Origin: Cocos nucifera
Taxonomy: Eukaryota > Streptophyta > Magnoliopsida > Arecales > Arecaceae
DNA length: 64,000 nucleotides
Direction of reading: 5' to 3'
Assembly (NCBI GenBank): GCA_006176705.1
Contig: QRFJ01000023.1
Location: 1,237,083-1,301,082 of the forward strand
The position numbers and the translations under genes were made by a program. Below are positions 11,540-22,945 of this stretch, piece by piece. Numbering within the stretch: the first letter of the stretch is position 1; every line of letters starts with the position of its first letter. The notes below the pieces were generated by a model. The model worked only from the letters and a program-made list of their open reading frames with translations, searched no databases and was not told the origin of the DNA.

Positions 11540-12467
11540 TTGATGTTAATTATTTGATCAATACAATTTTGGATATATTAAAAGAAAGTTGTTTAGGGCA
11601 TGGCCTATAAAAGATTTCACTATATGAGTGAGGAATATTCTTCAAACATTGAACATATATGAAGCCCACATGTAGATGAAAAATATTTTTGATTTTATTG
11701 ATGGATTGGATTTTATTATGGGAGCATGAATCAAGAATAACAAAATTTTGAGTTATGATTATTAAGAATTACGATAGAAGTGATTCATAAGATTTAGATT
11801 TCAATAGATAATTTATGTCACAAGTTATAATTTGAGATGTTTATAAATCTACAATCTTATTGATTTTGAAGTTATTTAGAAAATCTAAGATATTCGGTGG
11901 ATTAAATCATAGTGCGCAGTGAAAGCGTGATGATTTAAATGAAAGCATTATGCTAAAGGATTTGAATTTCTTTTCTCAATCAAGAAGATAATTTAGAAGC
12001 CTAAGGATAAAAAATTTATACCCTCAAATTTTTAACTTTGTAGTATGCTAATTTCGAGAATAAATTATTTTAAAGAGGAAAGAATATAATAACCCAATCA
12101 TTTGGATCTTTGAATCTAGCCCAGATTCAAAAGAGCCTAAAATCTTATATGTCATACATAAAAGAAAGAGGAAGACTCCTAAAAGTTATTTAAAAAATAT
12201 CTCAATATTTGGTCCACAATAAGTCCAAAACTAGATCCAGGATGACGAACGAAGTCCAACGAGCTCAAGAATAGCCCAAATGGAAAAGTTATAGGCAAGA
12301 GAAGATCGAAACGAGGTAGCTGGCCCTCGAGTCTATCGGAGGGGTCCATCGGTGGCATCAGCCAATGATGGCATGGCCCAGACTGGTGGCGTGCGGCGAC
12401 ACTGGGCCAACTGCACGCTGGGCCACCCCAAGAGCGCAGGCGTGCGTGCATGGGCCACGTTGGAGTA
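11540..12467. other. Unassigned insert between the CACTA-like element and copia gag
   Basis: Homology to the gag of the second copia copy stops at 12467/12468 (after AGGATGTTG on the minus strand) and resumes on the far side of the CACTA element, so this ~0.9 kb is extra DNA. It is A+T-rich up to 12180, then G+C-rich with GCAGGCGTGCGTGCATGGGCC near 12437-12457. No domain, LTR ends or terminal repeats recognised; the 90-aa minus frame here is not supported. Confidence 0.35.
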
Positions 12468-12959
12468 GGTCAACATCCTAGTTTTCTTCTCAATCTTTTC
12501 ACTAACGTTGAGAAGATTGGTGAGGATCTTCTAGAAATTACTAAAATGCTTTCGCATGCTCTGCCCCTTACTCATCCATAACTAGTAGAACTGCTTTCAG
12601 AGAAAGAGAGCATTGATAAGTGACTTCGCCATATATATCTCCTCGAGCTTCATCCATATCATTATTTAAGAAATCTCGCTAAGCACATGGATCACCACAT
12701 CATCTAACTAGTACAAGCAAATCATGCTCACTACCTACATTTGGAGCCACTTCAAATCATTCACCTCCATGGTAGCTGACTTCTCCTCGTATAAGAGAGC
12801 ATCAATCAATTCTTGTTAGATGAGCACGTTCTTTATCCTTGCTTGCTATAGGAAGAAATTACTCTTCCTATTATGTCGGTTGATCTCTACCTTGATTGAG
12901 CCTATCTTCTTCATCTTTTTCAATCTCGATCAATACTGCCGTAGCTCGAAAAATCTGAT
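12468..12959 (-). pseudogene. Copia gag N-terminus, copy 1
   Basis: Starts just after the primer site. Frames read MKKIGSIKVEINRHNRKSNF, then QARIKNVLI, ELIDALLYEEKSATMEV and LDDVVIHVLSEIS, the plant copia gag pattern (KFNGKNDF.LW..RMKDLLI...ALL...). It aligns along its length with 21433-21890 of the second copy. Several stops. Confidence 0.65.
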
Positions 12960-12971
12960 GCTCTAATACCA
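12960..12971 (-). other. Primer-binding site, copia copy 1
   Basis: Minus strand TGGTATTAGAGC differs at one base from the initiator tRNA-Met site TGGTATCAGAGC. It lies two bases from the LTR end at 12974. Confidence 0.8.
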
Positions 12972-12973
12972 CT

Positions 12974-14097
12974 TGTTGAGAGGATCCCTCATAAGTACGG
13001 AATATGGATTTTCGTTCAAGATCATAACTCCAATGATGATGTCAATACCATAATAGGAAGAAAGAAAAGAGATATACAAAAGATATAATCAAATACATGG
13101 ATCAGTCCAAGATTTACCTTTATGGGACATGTAAGCTTTACTATAAGAAGCCGTTTGGTTGGACGTAATCTGGCATGAAAAAATGATTTTCATGTCATAT
13201 TACCATATTTGGTATAAAAAGTGAAAAAGAGAGATGATAAAAAATTGGTGGATCCCATGCTTATTTTTCAGAGAGAGATGGTAAAATAAATACCATGGAG
13301 GGGTTGGTATTTGGCAAATTTTCAAGTGGTGGTAATTTATGTTTGACAAAAATATCCTCAATAAAGCTGCATATATAATCATTGACTTTATTTTAATGTC
13401 CTTCAATTTTTATTCAATAAAAGCTTTTGTAAAAAAATTAAGATGGAGATGGCATTATGCAAAGAGTCATGTGATTATTGTCATCATATAAAAACTAATT
13501 GAAGATGATAATACTATTTTAGTATTAAAAAAATATTTTATATTGAAGAATATATTTATAAATTTTGTCATATTTTCATATAGGATTACCTCCAACCAAA
13601 CGTAATAATCCTTTTCTGGTGTTATTTTTTAGAGTAATTTTTCTACCAACCAAACATAGTAAAAAAAAATTTTCTCCATAATTATTTTTCTAGATAAATG
13701 ATTTTCATGAATTATTAGATTATTTCGTAATCTAACATACCCCAACTAAATGGATCCTGAGAGGAAATAAAAAATATGAGAGAAGATCACACCCCCCTCA
13801 ACTCTCATATGTTAATCCCTCTCTCTCAATGAAAAGCACAATCTCTCACTACAAAGCTCTAAAAAAAAATCCAAGGAGGATACTGCCACTTCTCAAGGCT
13901 CCTCAGCCACTACACCTTGAATCCCAAGCTCCACAGGCAATCAGGCCCCTTTTAAAAGCCTAAAATCGTATCCCAATCAGCAATGGGACTCCTATTAAGA
14001 CTCAAAAAACCTCTCTAACCATTCGATCTCTCATGCATGCATCTGGACCATCCAATCATGCAACTCTAATCCTGTGCACCATATGAAAATGTGGTAG
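12974..14097 (-). repeat. 5' LTR of copia copy 1, interrupted by a MITE and truncated
   Basis: 12974-13144 and 13766-14097 match 4308-4790 in order. The ~280 bp corresponding to 4790-5063 are missing, so the outer end of this 5' LTR is lost. Confidence 0.75.
13145..13765. mobile_element. MITE-like insertion (~0.6 kb) in the copia LTR
   Basis: Absent from the other LTR of the same element. Ends are imperfect inverted repeats: GCCGTTTGGTTGG (13150-13162) against the reverse of CCAACTAAATGGATC (near 13742-13756). ATGATTTTCATG occurs near both ends. Further inner CCAACCAAAC copies lie at 13590 and 13650. Exact ends and the target duplication cannot be fixed. A related end pattern occurs in the element at 53785-54077. 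Confidence 0.6.
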
Positions 14098-14622
14098 TCT
14101 TCCTCATTTGCAATATCCTTGAGTAATCATTTCATTACTTTCTTTGTCTTCACTTTATCAACAAAACAACTATAATCTTCTAATTCCCCTAATGCCAAAT
14201 CGTATCCAAAATTTGCTATCTTCTTTTTTAAGGTAATCCAAAATAACTTCAAAAAAATAAAAAATTGCTATCACATTCTATAATCACATCAAGGTTAGAT
14301 TCCTAAAATATATTAAATGCTAGCATAATATAATACAACTCATCCATATTACTCAAATTATATCTCCATATATCAATTATTTAGCCTCAATAACTTTCTT
14401 CCTAAAAGTAAGCTTGGTGCACTTAACCAGAATTTTAACAACATAAATCTTCTATTTTTATCCTAAGCAAGTCCTAAAAATCACAATATATATCTACAAG
14501 AGAAAATCAAATATTATGAAACAATTAAACAGGCTTTCAGTAATTATTTTGAGATATCCAATTAAAACCCTATGTTCTACCCCACTCTTATTATTAATCT
14601 AAACTCTAAGATCTTGAGCCTA
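14098..14622. other. A+T-rich stretch, probably gypsy internal remnant
   Basis: Lies between the truncated copia LTR and the primer site at 14624, so by position it would be the leader of the minus-strand gypsy element. No coding pattern seen. Confidence 0.3.
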
Positions 14623-14623
14623 A

Positions 14624-14635
14624 GCACTCATACCA
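14624..14635 (-). other. Primer-binding site of a minus-strand gypsy element
   Basis: Minus strand TGGTATGAGTGC, two changes from TGGTATCAGAGC, 7 bases from the LTR end GGGGTGTGATA. Confidence 0.55.
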
Positions 14636-14642
14636 TTTTATC

Positions 14643-16800
14643 TATCACACCCCAACCTGATAGCCCAAGTCGAGCACATGATAGATAGCCGTACATCCCT
14701 ATGGTCTAACCCCATAAGATATGCACGGCCTGCTTTCTCATGTGTATGTATTTATATTAATTTTAGGCAATAGTAATAAAAGCAAAACTCTAATATATTT
14801 ATTCAATAAAAATGGTTCATAAAGAATAATAAGGATAAATCAACATTTATTCAAATATCAAACTAAGCAAATTGTATCTAAAGTCCTACACTTCTTGCTA
14901 CTTAGTCCCTGCCCCATATGCTTTTCTAGATCTAAAAAAATAGATAAAGGGAGTAAGCTTTTTGGGCTTAGCAAATTAACAGAATCTAGGTCAATTAAAT
15001 ATTTTGCATAGAAAAAATAAATTTTCAGACTGCATGATTTTTATAAAATTATTTCAATGAGTACAAAAATATGTTACATCAATCAATATAGATTCAAAAT
15101 ATATATTTGATCGAAATAAATTTTTCAAAAAATCAAGGATCGACTATGGCTATGATTGGCCCATGGTTAGCCTTGAACGAGACTAGATTCTACTACAATA
15201 TATCGTCCATCGGTCATGCACTAGTGATCACCCTACTAGAGGTTTGAAAGAAAAATTAGCTCTGATATCATGATATGGAGAAACATGCTTCCATCAACAT
15301 GTACCAGCAATCAGCTCTGTCTAACTAGATCTAAAAGAAAACTTTCTTCTGACTACAATATACCATTAGTCAATATATACCAGTGATTGCCCTACTAGAG
15401 TTCCAGAAGAAGACTAGAATTTGAATCCATATGATCATAGTCGAACTAAAGAGTAGTGGAACCGATATATAACATATTCTTTTTGATGCAATGAAATACA
15501 ATTCATATCCAAGTATGTCATATAAATTTGATCCAATATTTTACGAGAATCTTCATATAGAATATATAATATACTTAATTTAAATAGAATACTATCACAA
15601 TAGATAAATTTTTAAATTAAATCATGTGCATGATAAAAAAAATACACTAGAGGTAGAGGTACTTACAATTTTCATCCTAGAATTTTATAAAACTTCACCA
15701 ACCAGAAATATTAACCAACATCTAAAATAATTAAACATCTTATTAGATTTTTAAAAAATAACAGATTGATTTATCTCATAGTAGTTCTAGTCCAGACTAC
15801 CGAACTTAGCCTAAGATTCAAGAGTCTCAACCAATCCTTGGATCTAACAATTATCTAATATAGATTTTTAGGTAGAGTTTAGTGTTACCTGAATGTAAAG
15901 GATACGGTCATGATCACACCTCCTCGCTAATCAAATCTAAGTTTCAATCTGATCAAAATAAAATTCCTGGGTTCAATTTAATTCATAAAATTTAGAAAAT
16001 TAGGCTTGATTTAGATCAATCAATAGAGATAGAAAGAAGAGAAAGACTCAATCTAAGTTCCATCAAAGCCATTTTTTTTTCCTTTTCCCTTTTCTTTTTT
16101 CCTTTCTCTTCTTTGCCAAACCCGCGCCCCCCGCCCCGCCCCCCCCCCCACCACCCACCACCCAACCGATGCCTAAGCAAGGGTTTTCCCATGTTTTAAA
16201 TGGAAGAACAAAGAGGAACAGGTGGAAGGAGGGTGGTCTGGCAATGGTGTGGGCGGGGTGGCCATGGCCTACAGTGAGGTGTGGCTGCAACTCGGGTGTG
16301 GCGTCCAGTTGTGCACACGAGAAAATGAAGACGGAACGGGTATTGCCCCTTGCTGCCTTGGTGGTTGCTCCTTGGCTAAGGAAGAACCAGGGAGAGGAGG
16401 GGGCTCATGGCAAGCGGTGATGGCAGCAATCTCAGCCGACGACATTGTATTCTAGCTGAAATAGGGCGATGAATCTCAAAATAGAGGTGGTGGAGCGAAT
16501 GAGTGGTTTCTTGAAAGAAAAGAAGGGCCTTGGCCAATGGCACTTGGCCTTGGCACTGCGGCGGCCACCGAAGATGATGAAAAAAGGGAGACATGCTAGG
16601 GAATGGCCTCGGTGGTGATCAATTGTAAGGGAAATGAGAAAAATTTAAAGAAAAATTCTGAATGAGATAATCTTGGATAAACAACTAAGAGGACAAGTTG
16701 TTTGTCGATTGCAGCGGTCCTCAACAACCGCTGGCCATTTATACCAGTCTCAAAGAGTCCATACTAGCCACGGCTCCCTCGCTAAATCCATAGTGGGAGA
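14643..16800 (-). repeat. Minus-strand gypsy (chromovirus-like) 5' LTR
   Basis: The minus strand ends GGTTGGGGTGTGATA at 14643, next to the primer site. A TATA box lies at 16737-16743, a poly-purine/poly-pyrimidine leader at 16070-16160, and a central segment shares structure with 1-2074. The outer end is not defined; 16800 is an estimate. The 75-83 aa frames at 16063-16455 are low-complexity and unsupported. Confidence 0.5.
16737..16743 (-). promoter_or_regulatory. Candidate TATA box of the minus-strand gypsy LTR
   Basis: Minus strand TATAAAT within GACTGGTATAAATGGCC, about 2.1 kb before the LTR end and upstream of the leader. Inferred from position. Confidence 0.4.
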
Positions 16801-16843
16801 TCTCAGCATTTTTTTTCTAGGAAAATATTTTCTACACCGCGTC

Positions 16844-16903
16844 GGTGCGGCACGGTGCGCATCATGCACAGTTGGTGCGGCACGGTGCGCATCATGCACA
16901 GTA
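16844..16903. repeat. Perfect 30-bp tandem duplication
   Basis: Two adjacent copies of a 30-bp unit starting GGTGCGGCACGGTGCGCATC. It is G+C-rich against A+T-rich flanks. A hairpin with 8-bp arms (GCTCGCAT/ATGCGAGC, 16948-16970) lies 45 bp further on. Confidence 0.8.
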
Positions 16904-17299
16904 ATTGACGTATAATGTCCAAAAATAATATTTTTTTTTGCTTTCAGGCTCGCATGGATCCTATGCGAGCGCTTGCAGTGCATACCATGCCACACTACAC
17001 TGCACGCGATGTAGAAAGTGTTGCTCTTTTTTTGAGCATCAGTTGAAGTTGGTTGGGCCTACTGGCCCAAAATGAGCCCGTTTTGGCTGGGTCCAACAAC
17101 TCTTATTAAGAAAAAAAAATATACCAAAAAAACCAAAAAAACACAATCTAATTATACGGCTACCCAATATTTAATTACATTTTTGTTTGAGTTTTCATCC
17201 ACAATCAGTATCTAAATCCAGCTAGCTTGTTTGGTTTTGAGATTTCTTTGTGGTGGTCGTTAGCTATATATATGTGGTGGGGTTCCAGCTTTTAGTGGT

Positions 17300-17485
17300 T
17301 GAATAAGAACGTCTTCCTGATGCTCGTTGGTGTGTCAATATATGAGTTTAAGCCCCCTTTACCATCTCCTTCTGATTTAAAATTTTGTAAGTTTCAGATC
17401 TATGCTTGTATTTTTTTCATCCTCTCAATGAATCTGATTGGACCTGGTCTTATCTCTCTTAGGAGAAAGTTTTAGGCATACTTGG
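17300..17485. repeat. Left part of a repeat split by the Tat element
   Basis: 17315-17485 resembles 57570-57715 (GTGTCAATATATGAGTTTAAGC and CTCTCAATGAA segments). The match continues on the far side of the Tat element at 53633-53690, so 57570-57775 is an empty-site relative. The last five bases CTTGG (17481-17485) are the left target duplication. Confidence 0.65.
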
Positions 17486-18135
17486 TGTTATGGTGGTAAT
17501 GCGAATGCCTTAGATCGTCCGATTGGTGTCTGAAACATCTCGGCTCGATTGGCATCCGTTAATGTTTTGAGGACAAGAAAGTTATCACGATGACCTCTGA
17601 ATTGATAGTTGATCCCCGGAAGAAGATCCGAACCGTTTTATTCGAGAATGGCTTGGATAGCATTAATAACTTATGGATCACCTCGGATAGGCAGCTCATC
17701 CATATTCTCACCAATTCGTCTCATAGAATAATGGTTATACAGCTATATCCTCGCTACGAGTAAGCTGTTTTTCACTCAACCTCAACTATCGAAAGCAGAT
17801 AAAGCATCCTAATCCCTCTGATAACGGCCTCCCAATTCAAAAAAGTGTCCATGATCTCGCCACCATGATATTATCGGTCCAAGATTAGCGGAACAGCGTA
17901 ACAGCCGCATGAAGCTCCCTTTCAAATACCAAAAAATCCTAAGGATCCAGGTAAGCAAAAAAATTCTTCTCAGAGAACTCATTGTTGCTTGACTGTTCTC
18001 TGCTGACTTGAGTATCAAAGGATTCTCGTCAGAGTCAAATCCTTTGATCTGAATTTTATTTTGTAGGTCACTCCAGTATCTCCTATGAGAAGCTGACCGC
18101 TCCACTTCCTAAGTGAACCTTTTTTAGCAACAACA
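17486..18135 (+). repeat. 5' LTR of the Tat gypsy element
   Basis: TGTTATGGTGG...AACAACA, 650 bp. Matches 52983-53632 over its whole length with scattered, mainly transition differences. No convincing tRNA primer match follows 18135. Confidence 0.85.
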
Positions 18136-18166
18136 GGTAGAGGAAGGGCCCACTTATCTCTTGAAA

Positions 18167-19769
18167 ATGCCATCTAAGAAGGCATCATCACGTCTCAATG
18201 ATGTTGCTGATGTCGCTTCTCAACAAGTAGTTCTTTAGATCAAAGATCGTACTCAGCCTTCGGTGGTGGAAGCTTCTCCATCGGCTCAACCGAACCATGT
18301 TACCATGGACCAGTTCAACCTGCTCTTCCAGCAGGTCCAAATTTTGATGGCCACTGTCCAGGCGGTCCAGATTGCATTCATGCCTCCACCAATGGTGCCG
18401 CAGCCAAGTCAGGTTGCACCCATGCAACCCACTATGGTGCAGCCAATATATATTTCCTTCAACAATCCCATCCAGGCCTCCAGTTATGACGTCTCTTCAA
18501 CCACCAGCTTTCCATCTGCAATAACAAGCCGAATCTCCTCAGGCACTTCTACAAAGCCCTAAGAGGAGGCAGCCCCATCGACGATCTCTCATCTCACTAT
18601 CTGGGTATGATTCGACTTTCGACCATCGCTCCTTTTAGTAGTTTGAGGCTTGCACTACCCAAAATTTAATTATTGAAAAGAAGCTTCAAGAATTCGATAA
18701 AAAGCTTGAGGCCCTCAATAAAGCTTCTTCCTCCCATCCCTTTGACGGGCTTAGCGGTGAACCTTCTTTCGATGAAAGAATTATGAAAGAGTTGCCATTG
18801 CCCAACTTCAAGTTGCCTTAGATCGAGACGTACGATGGGATAACTAATCCCGTCGAACACATTGAGATCTTCAAGGCAGTGTTGCTCTTTCAGGGAGCAT
18901 CGGATGCAATTCTCTATTGAGCGTTCCCCGTGACTCTTAAGGAAGTGATCTAACAATGGTATTCCAGTTTGAAATCGGGCTCAATCCACTTCTTCGAAGA
19001 GTTAAGCTGATCTTTGGCTGCACATTTTGTCAGCAGTTGTAAGCAGCAGAAGCAGTCTGACTATCTAAACATCGTCCGCCAGAAGAATGGTGAGTAGATT
19101 CGCAATTATGTGAGCCATTTTAATGCGGTGATCTTGGAAGTCCACGACCTAGATCAATCGATCGCGATGACCGCCTTTATGAGAGGATTACAGAAGAATG
19201 ACCTAAAAAGGTTGCTAATAAAATCTTTTCCTCAGGATTATGTTGGTATACTGGAGTAGGCGAGGAAGTATACCAACTTCAAAGAGGCCTTTGCTGAGGA
19301 CACCCCTACCAATTCTATTTCGGCAAGATCGAATAAGGAGCACCTTCCATCAAAGAAGGAGGCTTATCAACAGCACTCCTGCACTCCGCCCAGGAAGCAG
19401 AAGGGTGGAGGTTCTTTCCGAAACCATAGATCTCCAAGCCCTCAAAGAAGGGACTGACGACGGTCTCCATTGAGGTGTTTCCATAATTATACACCTCTAA
19501 ATACTACTCAGGGGGAGGTCTTAATGCAAATTTAGAATCAACTCCCTTAGCCTCCTAAAATGTAGATGAATCTGAAGGGCCACGATCCGATGAGGTACTA
19601 CTTCTACCATCATGATCACGATCACGATATGAAAGATTGTCGCCTCCTCTGCGATGTCATCGAGAAACTCATTTGGGAGGAAAGATTGGAATGCTTCGTC
19701 CATGGGAGAACTCCCCTACAACAACCTCCTCCGAGAGCTTGACAGCCACCTCACCAACCTCAGCTCCCA
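18167..19769 (+). pseudogene. Tat gypsy gag
   Basis: Starts MPSKKASSRLND at 18167. A Gln/Pro/Met-rich N-terminus (18263-18562) is followed by the gag core: NFKLP.IETYDGITNPVEHI (~18809-18870), WYSSLKSGSIHFFEELS, QKNGE.IRNYVSHFNAVI and LKRLLIKSFPQDY (to ~19240). Near 19580-19690 is a zinc-knuckle relic (YYFYHHDHDHDMKDC, normally C.FH..HGH.T..C) and LIWEERLECFV. Known Tat gag has this order. Many stops: Gln-to-TAG (KLP.IETYDG) and similar. Confidence 0.75.
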
Positions 19770-20474
19770 ATGCCAATGCCTTTGCAGGAAGAAGGGGAAC
19801 CAGCAATAGCTAAAGAGCGACCTCTCCATGGTGAAATTTATATGATCACTGGGGAGTCATCTGAGGTAGTGGCGATGAAGAGTCCAAGATGCGAGGATAG
19901 GCTCAGAGAAGTAATAACCTTCACTGAGCAGGATGCAAAGAGTGTACAGCAATCGCATAATGATACCGTGGTTGTCTCTTTAAATATTTTTTATTATAAT
20001 GTACACCACGTACTTATTGATAATGGAAGCTCAATTGATATTTTATACTTTTTTGTTTTTTTTTCTTATGAAATTTTTTTTCGATCGATTAAGTAGATCT
20101 GATACGCCGATCTAGGGATTCTCTAGAAGCTCTATACTTCCGAAGGAAATGATCAAGCTGCCTGTCACAGTAGGAACCCCACCTCAGTAAATAATGATAC
20201 AAGTGGACTTTCTTATTGTGAAGCTTCCTTCGGCTTACAATGTCATCCTCGACAGATCTAGTCTATGGAAGCTCAAAGCTATTGTGTCCAGCTACCTCCT
20301 CACCATCAAGTTCTCAACAATCCATGAAGTGAGAAAAATTCGAGGCAACCAGACTATGGCGAGACATTATTTCATTGCTAAGCTCCAAACAAATGATCAG
20401 GCAAAACTCCAGTCCAAACTCCTAATAGGACTGGATGCTCGAGATGATCTGATGGAAGATCGGGCCCAACCATC
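19770..20474 (+). pseudogene. Tat gypsy protease, interrupted
   Basis: Contains HVLIDNGSSIDILYF (20005-20050), the aspartic protease active site (usually VDTGSSADIL). Further on are YNVILDRSSLWKLKAIVSSY (20235-20300) and TMARHYFIAKL, the conserved protease C-terminal region. The frame shifts near 20090-20190. The copia element inserted at 20474/20475 splits the coding region, which resumes at 23842. Confidence 0.75.
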
Positions 20475-21378
20475 TGTTAGAATTTGATGCCTCGAATTCA
20501 ATCCATAGCAAAGGAGAATTAGTATCAGCAAGCAATCGAGCTGGCTCAGATATAAGATCGAGCCGGCTCAGGCTGAGATCGAGCCGACTCGAACCACAGT
20601 CGAGCCGACCCACTCAGGTAGATAGAAAGTAGGAGTTCAGATGAGATGTAGTCGAGCCAGCTCGACTCCTGATCGAGCCAGCTCAATGAAAAGGAATAGA
20701 ACAGGATGAAATTTTCTATTTAGACTTAAATTATGATTAATCCAAAGGATTTATGGGAGTTGCGTGTGGATCATAGAATCCAGCGGCCATCGAGGGTTGC
20801 AGTCATGATCTGAAAATTAAAAAATATTTCAAGATCCCATCAAGATCATGTTCGACTCATGTTAGGAGAAAGAGTCCTATTAGGACTCCTGTGAACTGTT
20901 GAGAAGAAGATTCTCATTCTATTTAAAGGACTGAGATGCTGTGGAGCAGAGGGATGGCACATGTGGCATAAAAGGCACGTAGAGAGGCTCAAACAGCCAC
21001 TGAGAGGAGCTTGGCAGAGTATCGAGTATGTGCAGCTCGAGAGAGAGAGAAGTAATAGGTGCATAACATCAAACGAAGAGACTGTGAGGGCAGAGCATCA
21101 TGTAGCTTCTGAGGATCTTCTTGGAAATCGGAGAGAGCTTTTATGAGGATAGCTTCTAGTTAAGAAAGATTTATGCATGATGAGTTGAGAGTGGATGTTC
21201 TCCTCTTGTTCCTATTTTTCTCTTTCATAGTGAAGCTTTACATGCCCATGGAGATGAGCCCTTAGGCTGATCCACGTACTTGATTGCTTTTCTTATTTTA
21301 TTTTTTTTCTTCTTCCTATCATAATTCATCGGTACTCGATCCTTAACAAGTGGTATCGAAGTAGTTGATACCCCAATA
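20475..21378 (+). repeat. 5' LTR of copia copy 2
   Basis: Starts TGTTAGAATTTG and ends CCCCAATA (CAACA in the partner). Contains a cluster of GAGCTGGCTC, GAGCCGGCTC and GAGCCGACTC palindromes (20538-20695) and a T-rich 3' part (21290-21320). Confidence 0.85.
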
Positions 21379-21381
21379 GAT

Positions 21382-21393
21382 TGGTATCAGAGC
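21382..21393 (+). other. Primer-binding site, copia copy 2
   Basis: Perfect TGGTATCAGAGC, complementary to the 3' end of initiator tRNA-Met, three bases after the LTR. Confidence 0.85.
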
Positions 21394-21432
21394 CAGATAG
21401 TATCAAAGCGTAGATTGCAGCAGAGGATAGAG

Positions 21433-22640
21433 ATTGAAGAATATGGAGAAGACAAGTATAATTAAGATAAAGATCAATAAATTTGATGGAAAGAATAATT
21501 TCTCCTTGTAGCAAGCAAGGGCAAAGGATATCCTCATCCAACATGGATTGATCGATGCTCTATTGAACGACAAGATGCCAGCCACCATAAAGGTGAAGGA
21601 TTGAAAATGGATCTAGATGCAGACGATGAGCATAATCTATTGGTACCTAGCGGATGATGTCGTGATCCATATTCTTGGTGAGACTTTTTCGATGAAACTA
21701 TGGTCAAAGCTTGAGGAGTTATACATGACGAAGTCACTCACCAACATACTATTTCTTTGGAGGCAGTTCTATTAGCTATGGATGGATGAAGATCAGAGCA
21801 TACAGGAGCATCTATCCAACTTTTAGAAGATCCTCACCAATCTCCTCAGTGTTGGTAAAAAAGTTGAGAAGAAGACCAGGATGTTGGTCTTTCTAGCATC
21901 GCTTCTTCCTTCATATGAGTTCTTGGTGACTGCTCTTCTAGTAAAAAACAGCATCATCAAGATGGACGAGGTCACTACAGCGATACTCCAGAGCGAGGTT
22001 CTCAAGAGAGAGAATCCAGCTTCGAGCTCAGATGGCGATAGCTTAGCTTTGGCAATTTTTAGAGGAGTAAAAGATAGTAGATAGAGTGCCAAAGGATCGT
22101 GAGGAGGATGATCCAAGTCCAAGACGAGGGATCCTAACAAGATCAGATGCTATAGATGCGACAAATTAGATCATTAAATCAAAAATTGCCCATAACTTAG
22201 GGATCGAACGAGCTACTGTAGTCATAGGATAATATCCTGGAGATATCTAATGAGGTATCTACTTTTTTCTAGTAGTAAATTTTAGATTCTACATGCACAT
22301 ATCATATTTATTGCAGAGAGGAGTAGTTTGACTTTCTAAAGAACAGTGAGAGCACTATTTATCTATCGGATGGATCGAGCTATGCGATCAAAGATATCGA
22401 AATGATCAACTGGAGGATACATGATGGTGCAGTGAGGAGATTGGGGAAGGTCCAATACATACCTGATTTTAGGAGAAATCTTATCTCACTAAGCATACTG
22501 GATTCAAATAACTATAGATGGATAGCTGGTGATAGAATCCTAAAGATCATGCACGGTGATAGGATGCTATTGGAGGAGAAGAAAAGAATGAGAAGATATT
22601 ACTATCTGATAGGAAGTTCAGTGCGAGGTGGAGCTTAAGG
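21433..22640 (+). pseudogene. Copia gag and pre-integrase region, copy 2
   Basis: Frames read INKFDGKNNFSL.QARAKDI, LIDALLNDKMPATIK, SKLEELYMTKSLTN and MDEDQSIQEHLSNF. Then come MLVFLASLLPSYEFLVTALL and IKMDEVTTAILQSEVLKREN (to 22020), and a zinc knuckle CYRCDKLDH.IKNC (22149-22190; normally C..C...GH....C). 22402-22638 reads RRLGKVQYIPDFRRNLISLS and GDRILKIMHGD, the pre-integrase motif. Known gag of plant copia. Stops include TGG-to-TAG/TGA positions. 22640-22945 is non-coding joint. Confidence 0.75.
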
Positions 22641-22945
22641 AGCTAAAGGGAGCCTAATGCGAGGTGAAGCACCAGGTAGAGATGGATCAGATATGAGATG
22701 AAAGACTCGGAAGGATGAGAGATGACGTCGTAGAGTGAAGTTCCTATTACCATAGGAGACTTTTTCAATTAGGTCTTTGGTCAGAGTGGACACAGCCCAT
22801 GATGGAGGTGGGATCAAGCGATCGGGCTCGACTCTCACATTTGTCCATCCATGAGATAAGTAGGTGTATCCTAGGGTATGGGGGTGAGATGGATCACAAG
22901 TTTTCAAAGTCAGATGAACATCGAATATCAAGTCGAGATGGAGAT

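Larger units (their letters stand above)
4308..14097 (-). mobile_element. Internally deleted Ty1/copia element (TR-GAG-like), copy 1
   Basis: Seen: LTR (4308-5063), polypurine tract (minus strand of 5064-5078), gag/pre-integrase remains (5079-6059 and 12468-12959), primer site (TGGTATTAGAGC on the minus strand, 12960-12971) and second LTR (12974-14097). Integrase, reverse transcriptase and RNase H are absent. The element at 20475-23841 has the same structure and homologous sequence on both sides of the deletion. Known: terminal-repeat elements that keep only GAG are called TR-GAG and depend on another element's pol. The gag is interrupted by a CACTA-like transposon (6060-11539) and a further ~0.9 kb insert. 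The 5' LTR lacks about 280 bp at its outer end, so no target duplication can be read. Confidence 0.75.

Noticed and set aside
21382..21393. tRNA gene fragment
   Set aside because: TGGTATCAGAGC matches a tRNA-Met 3' complement but lies next to an LTR, so it is a primer-binding site.
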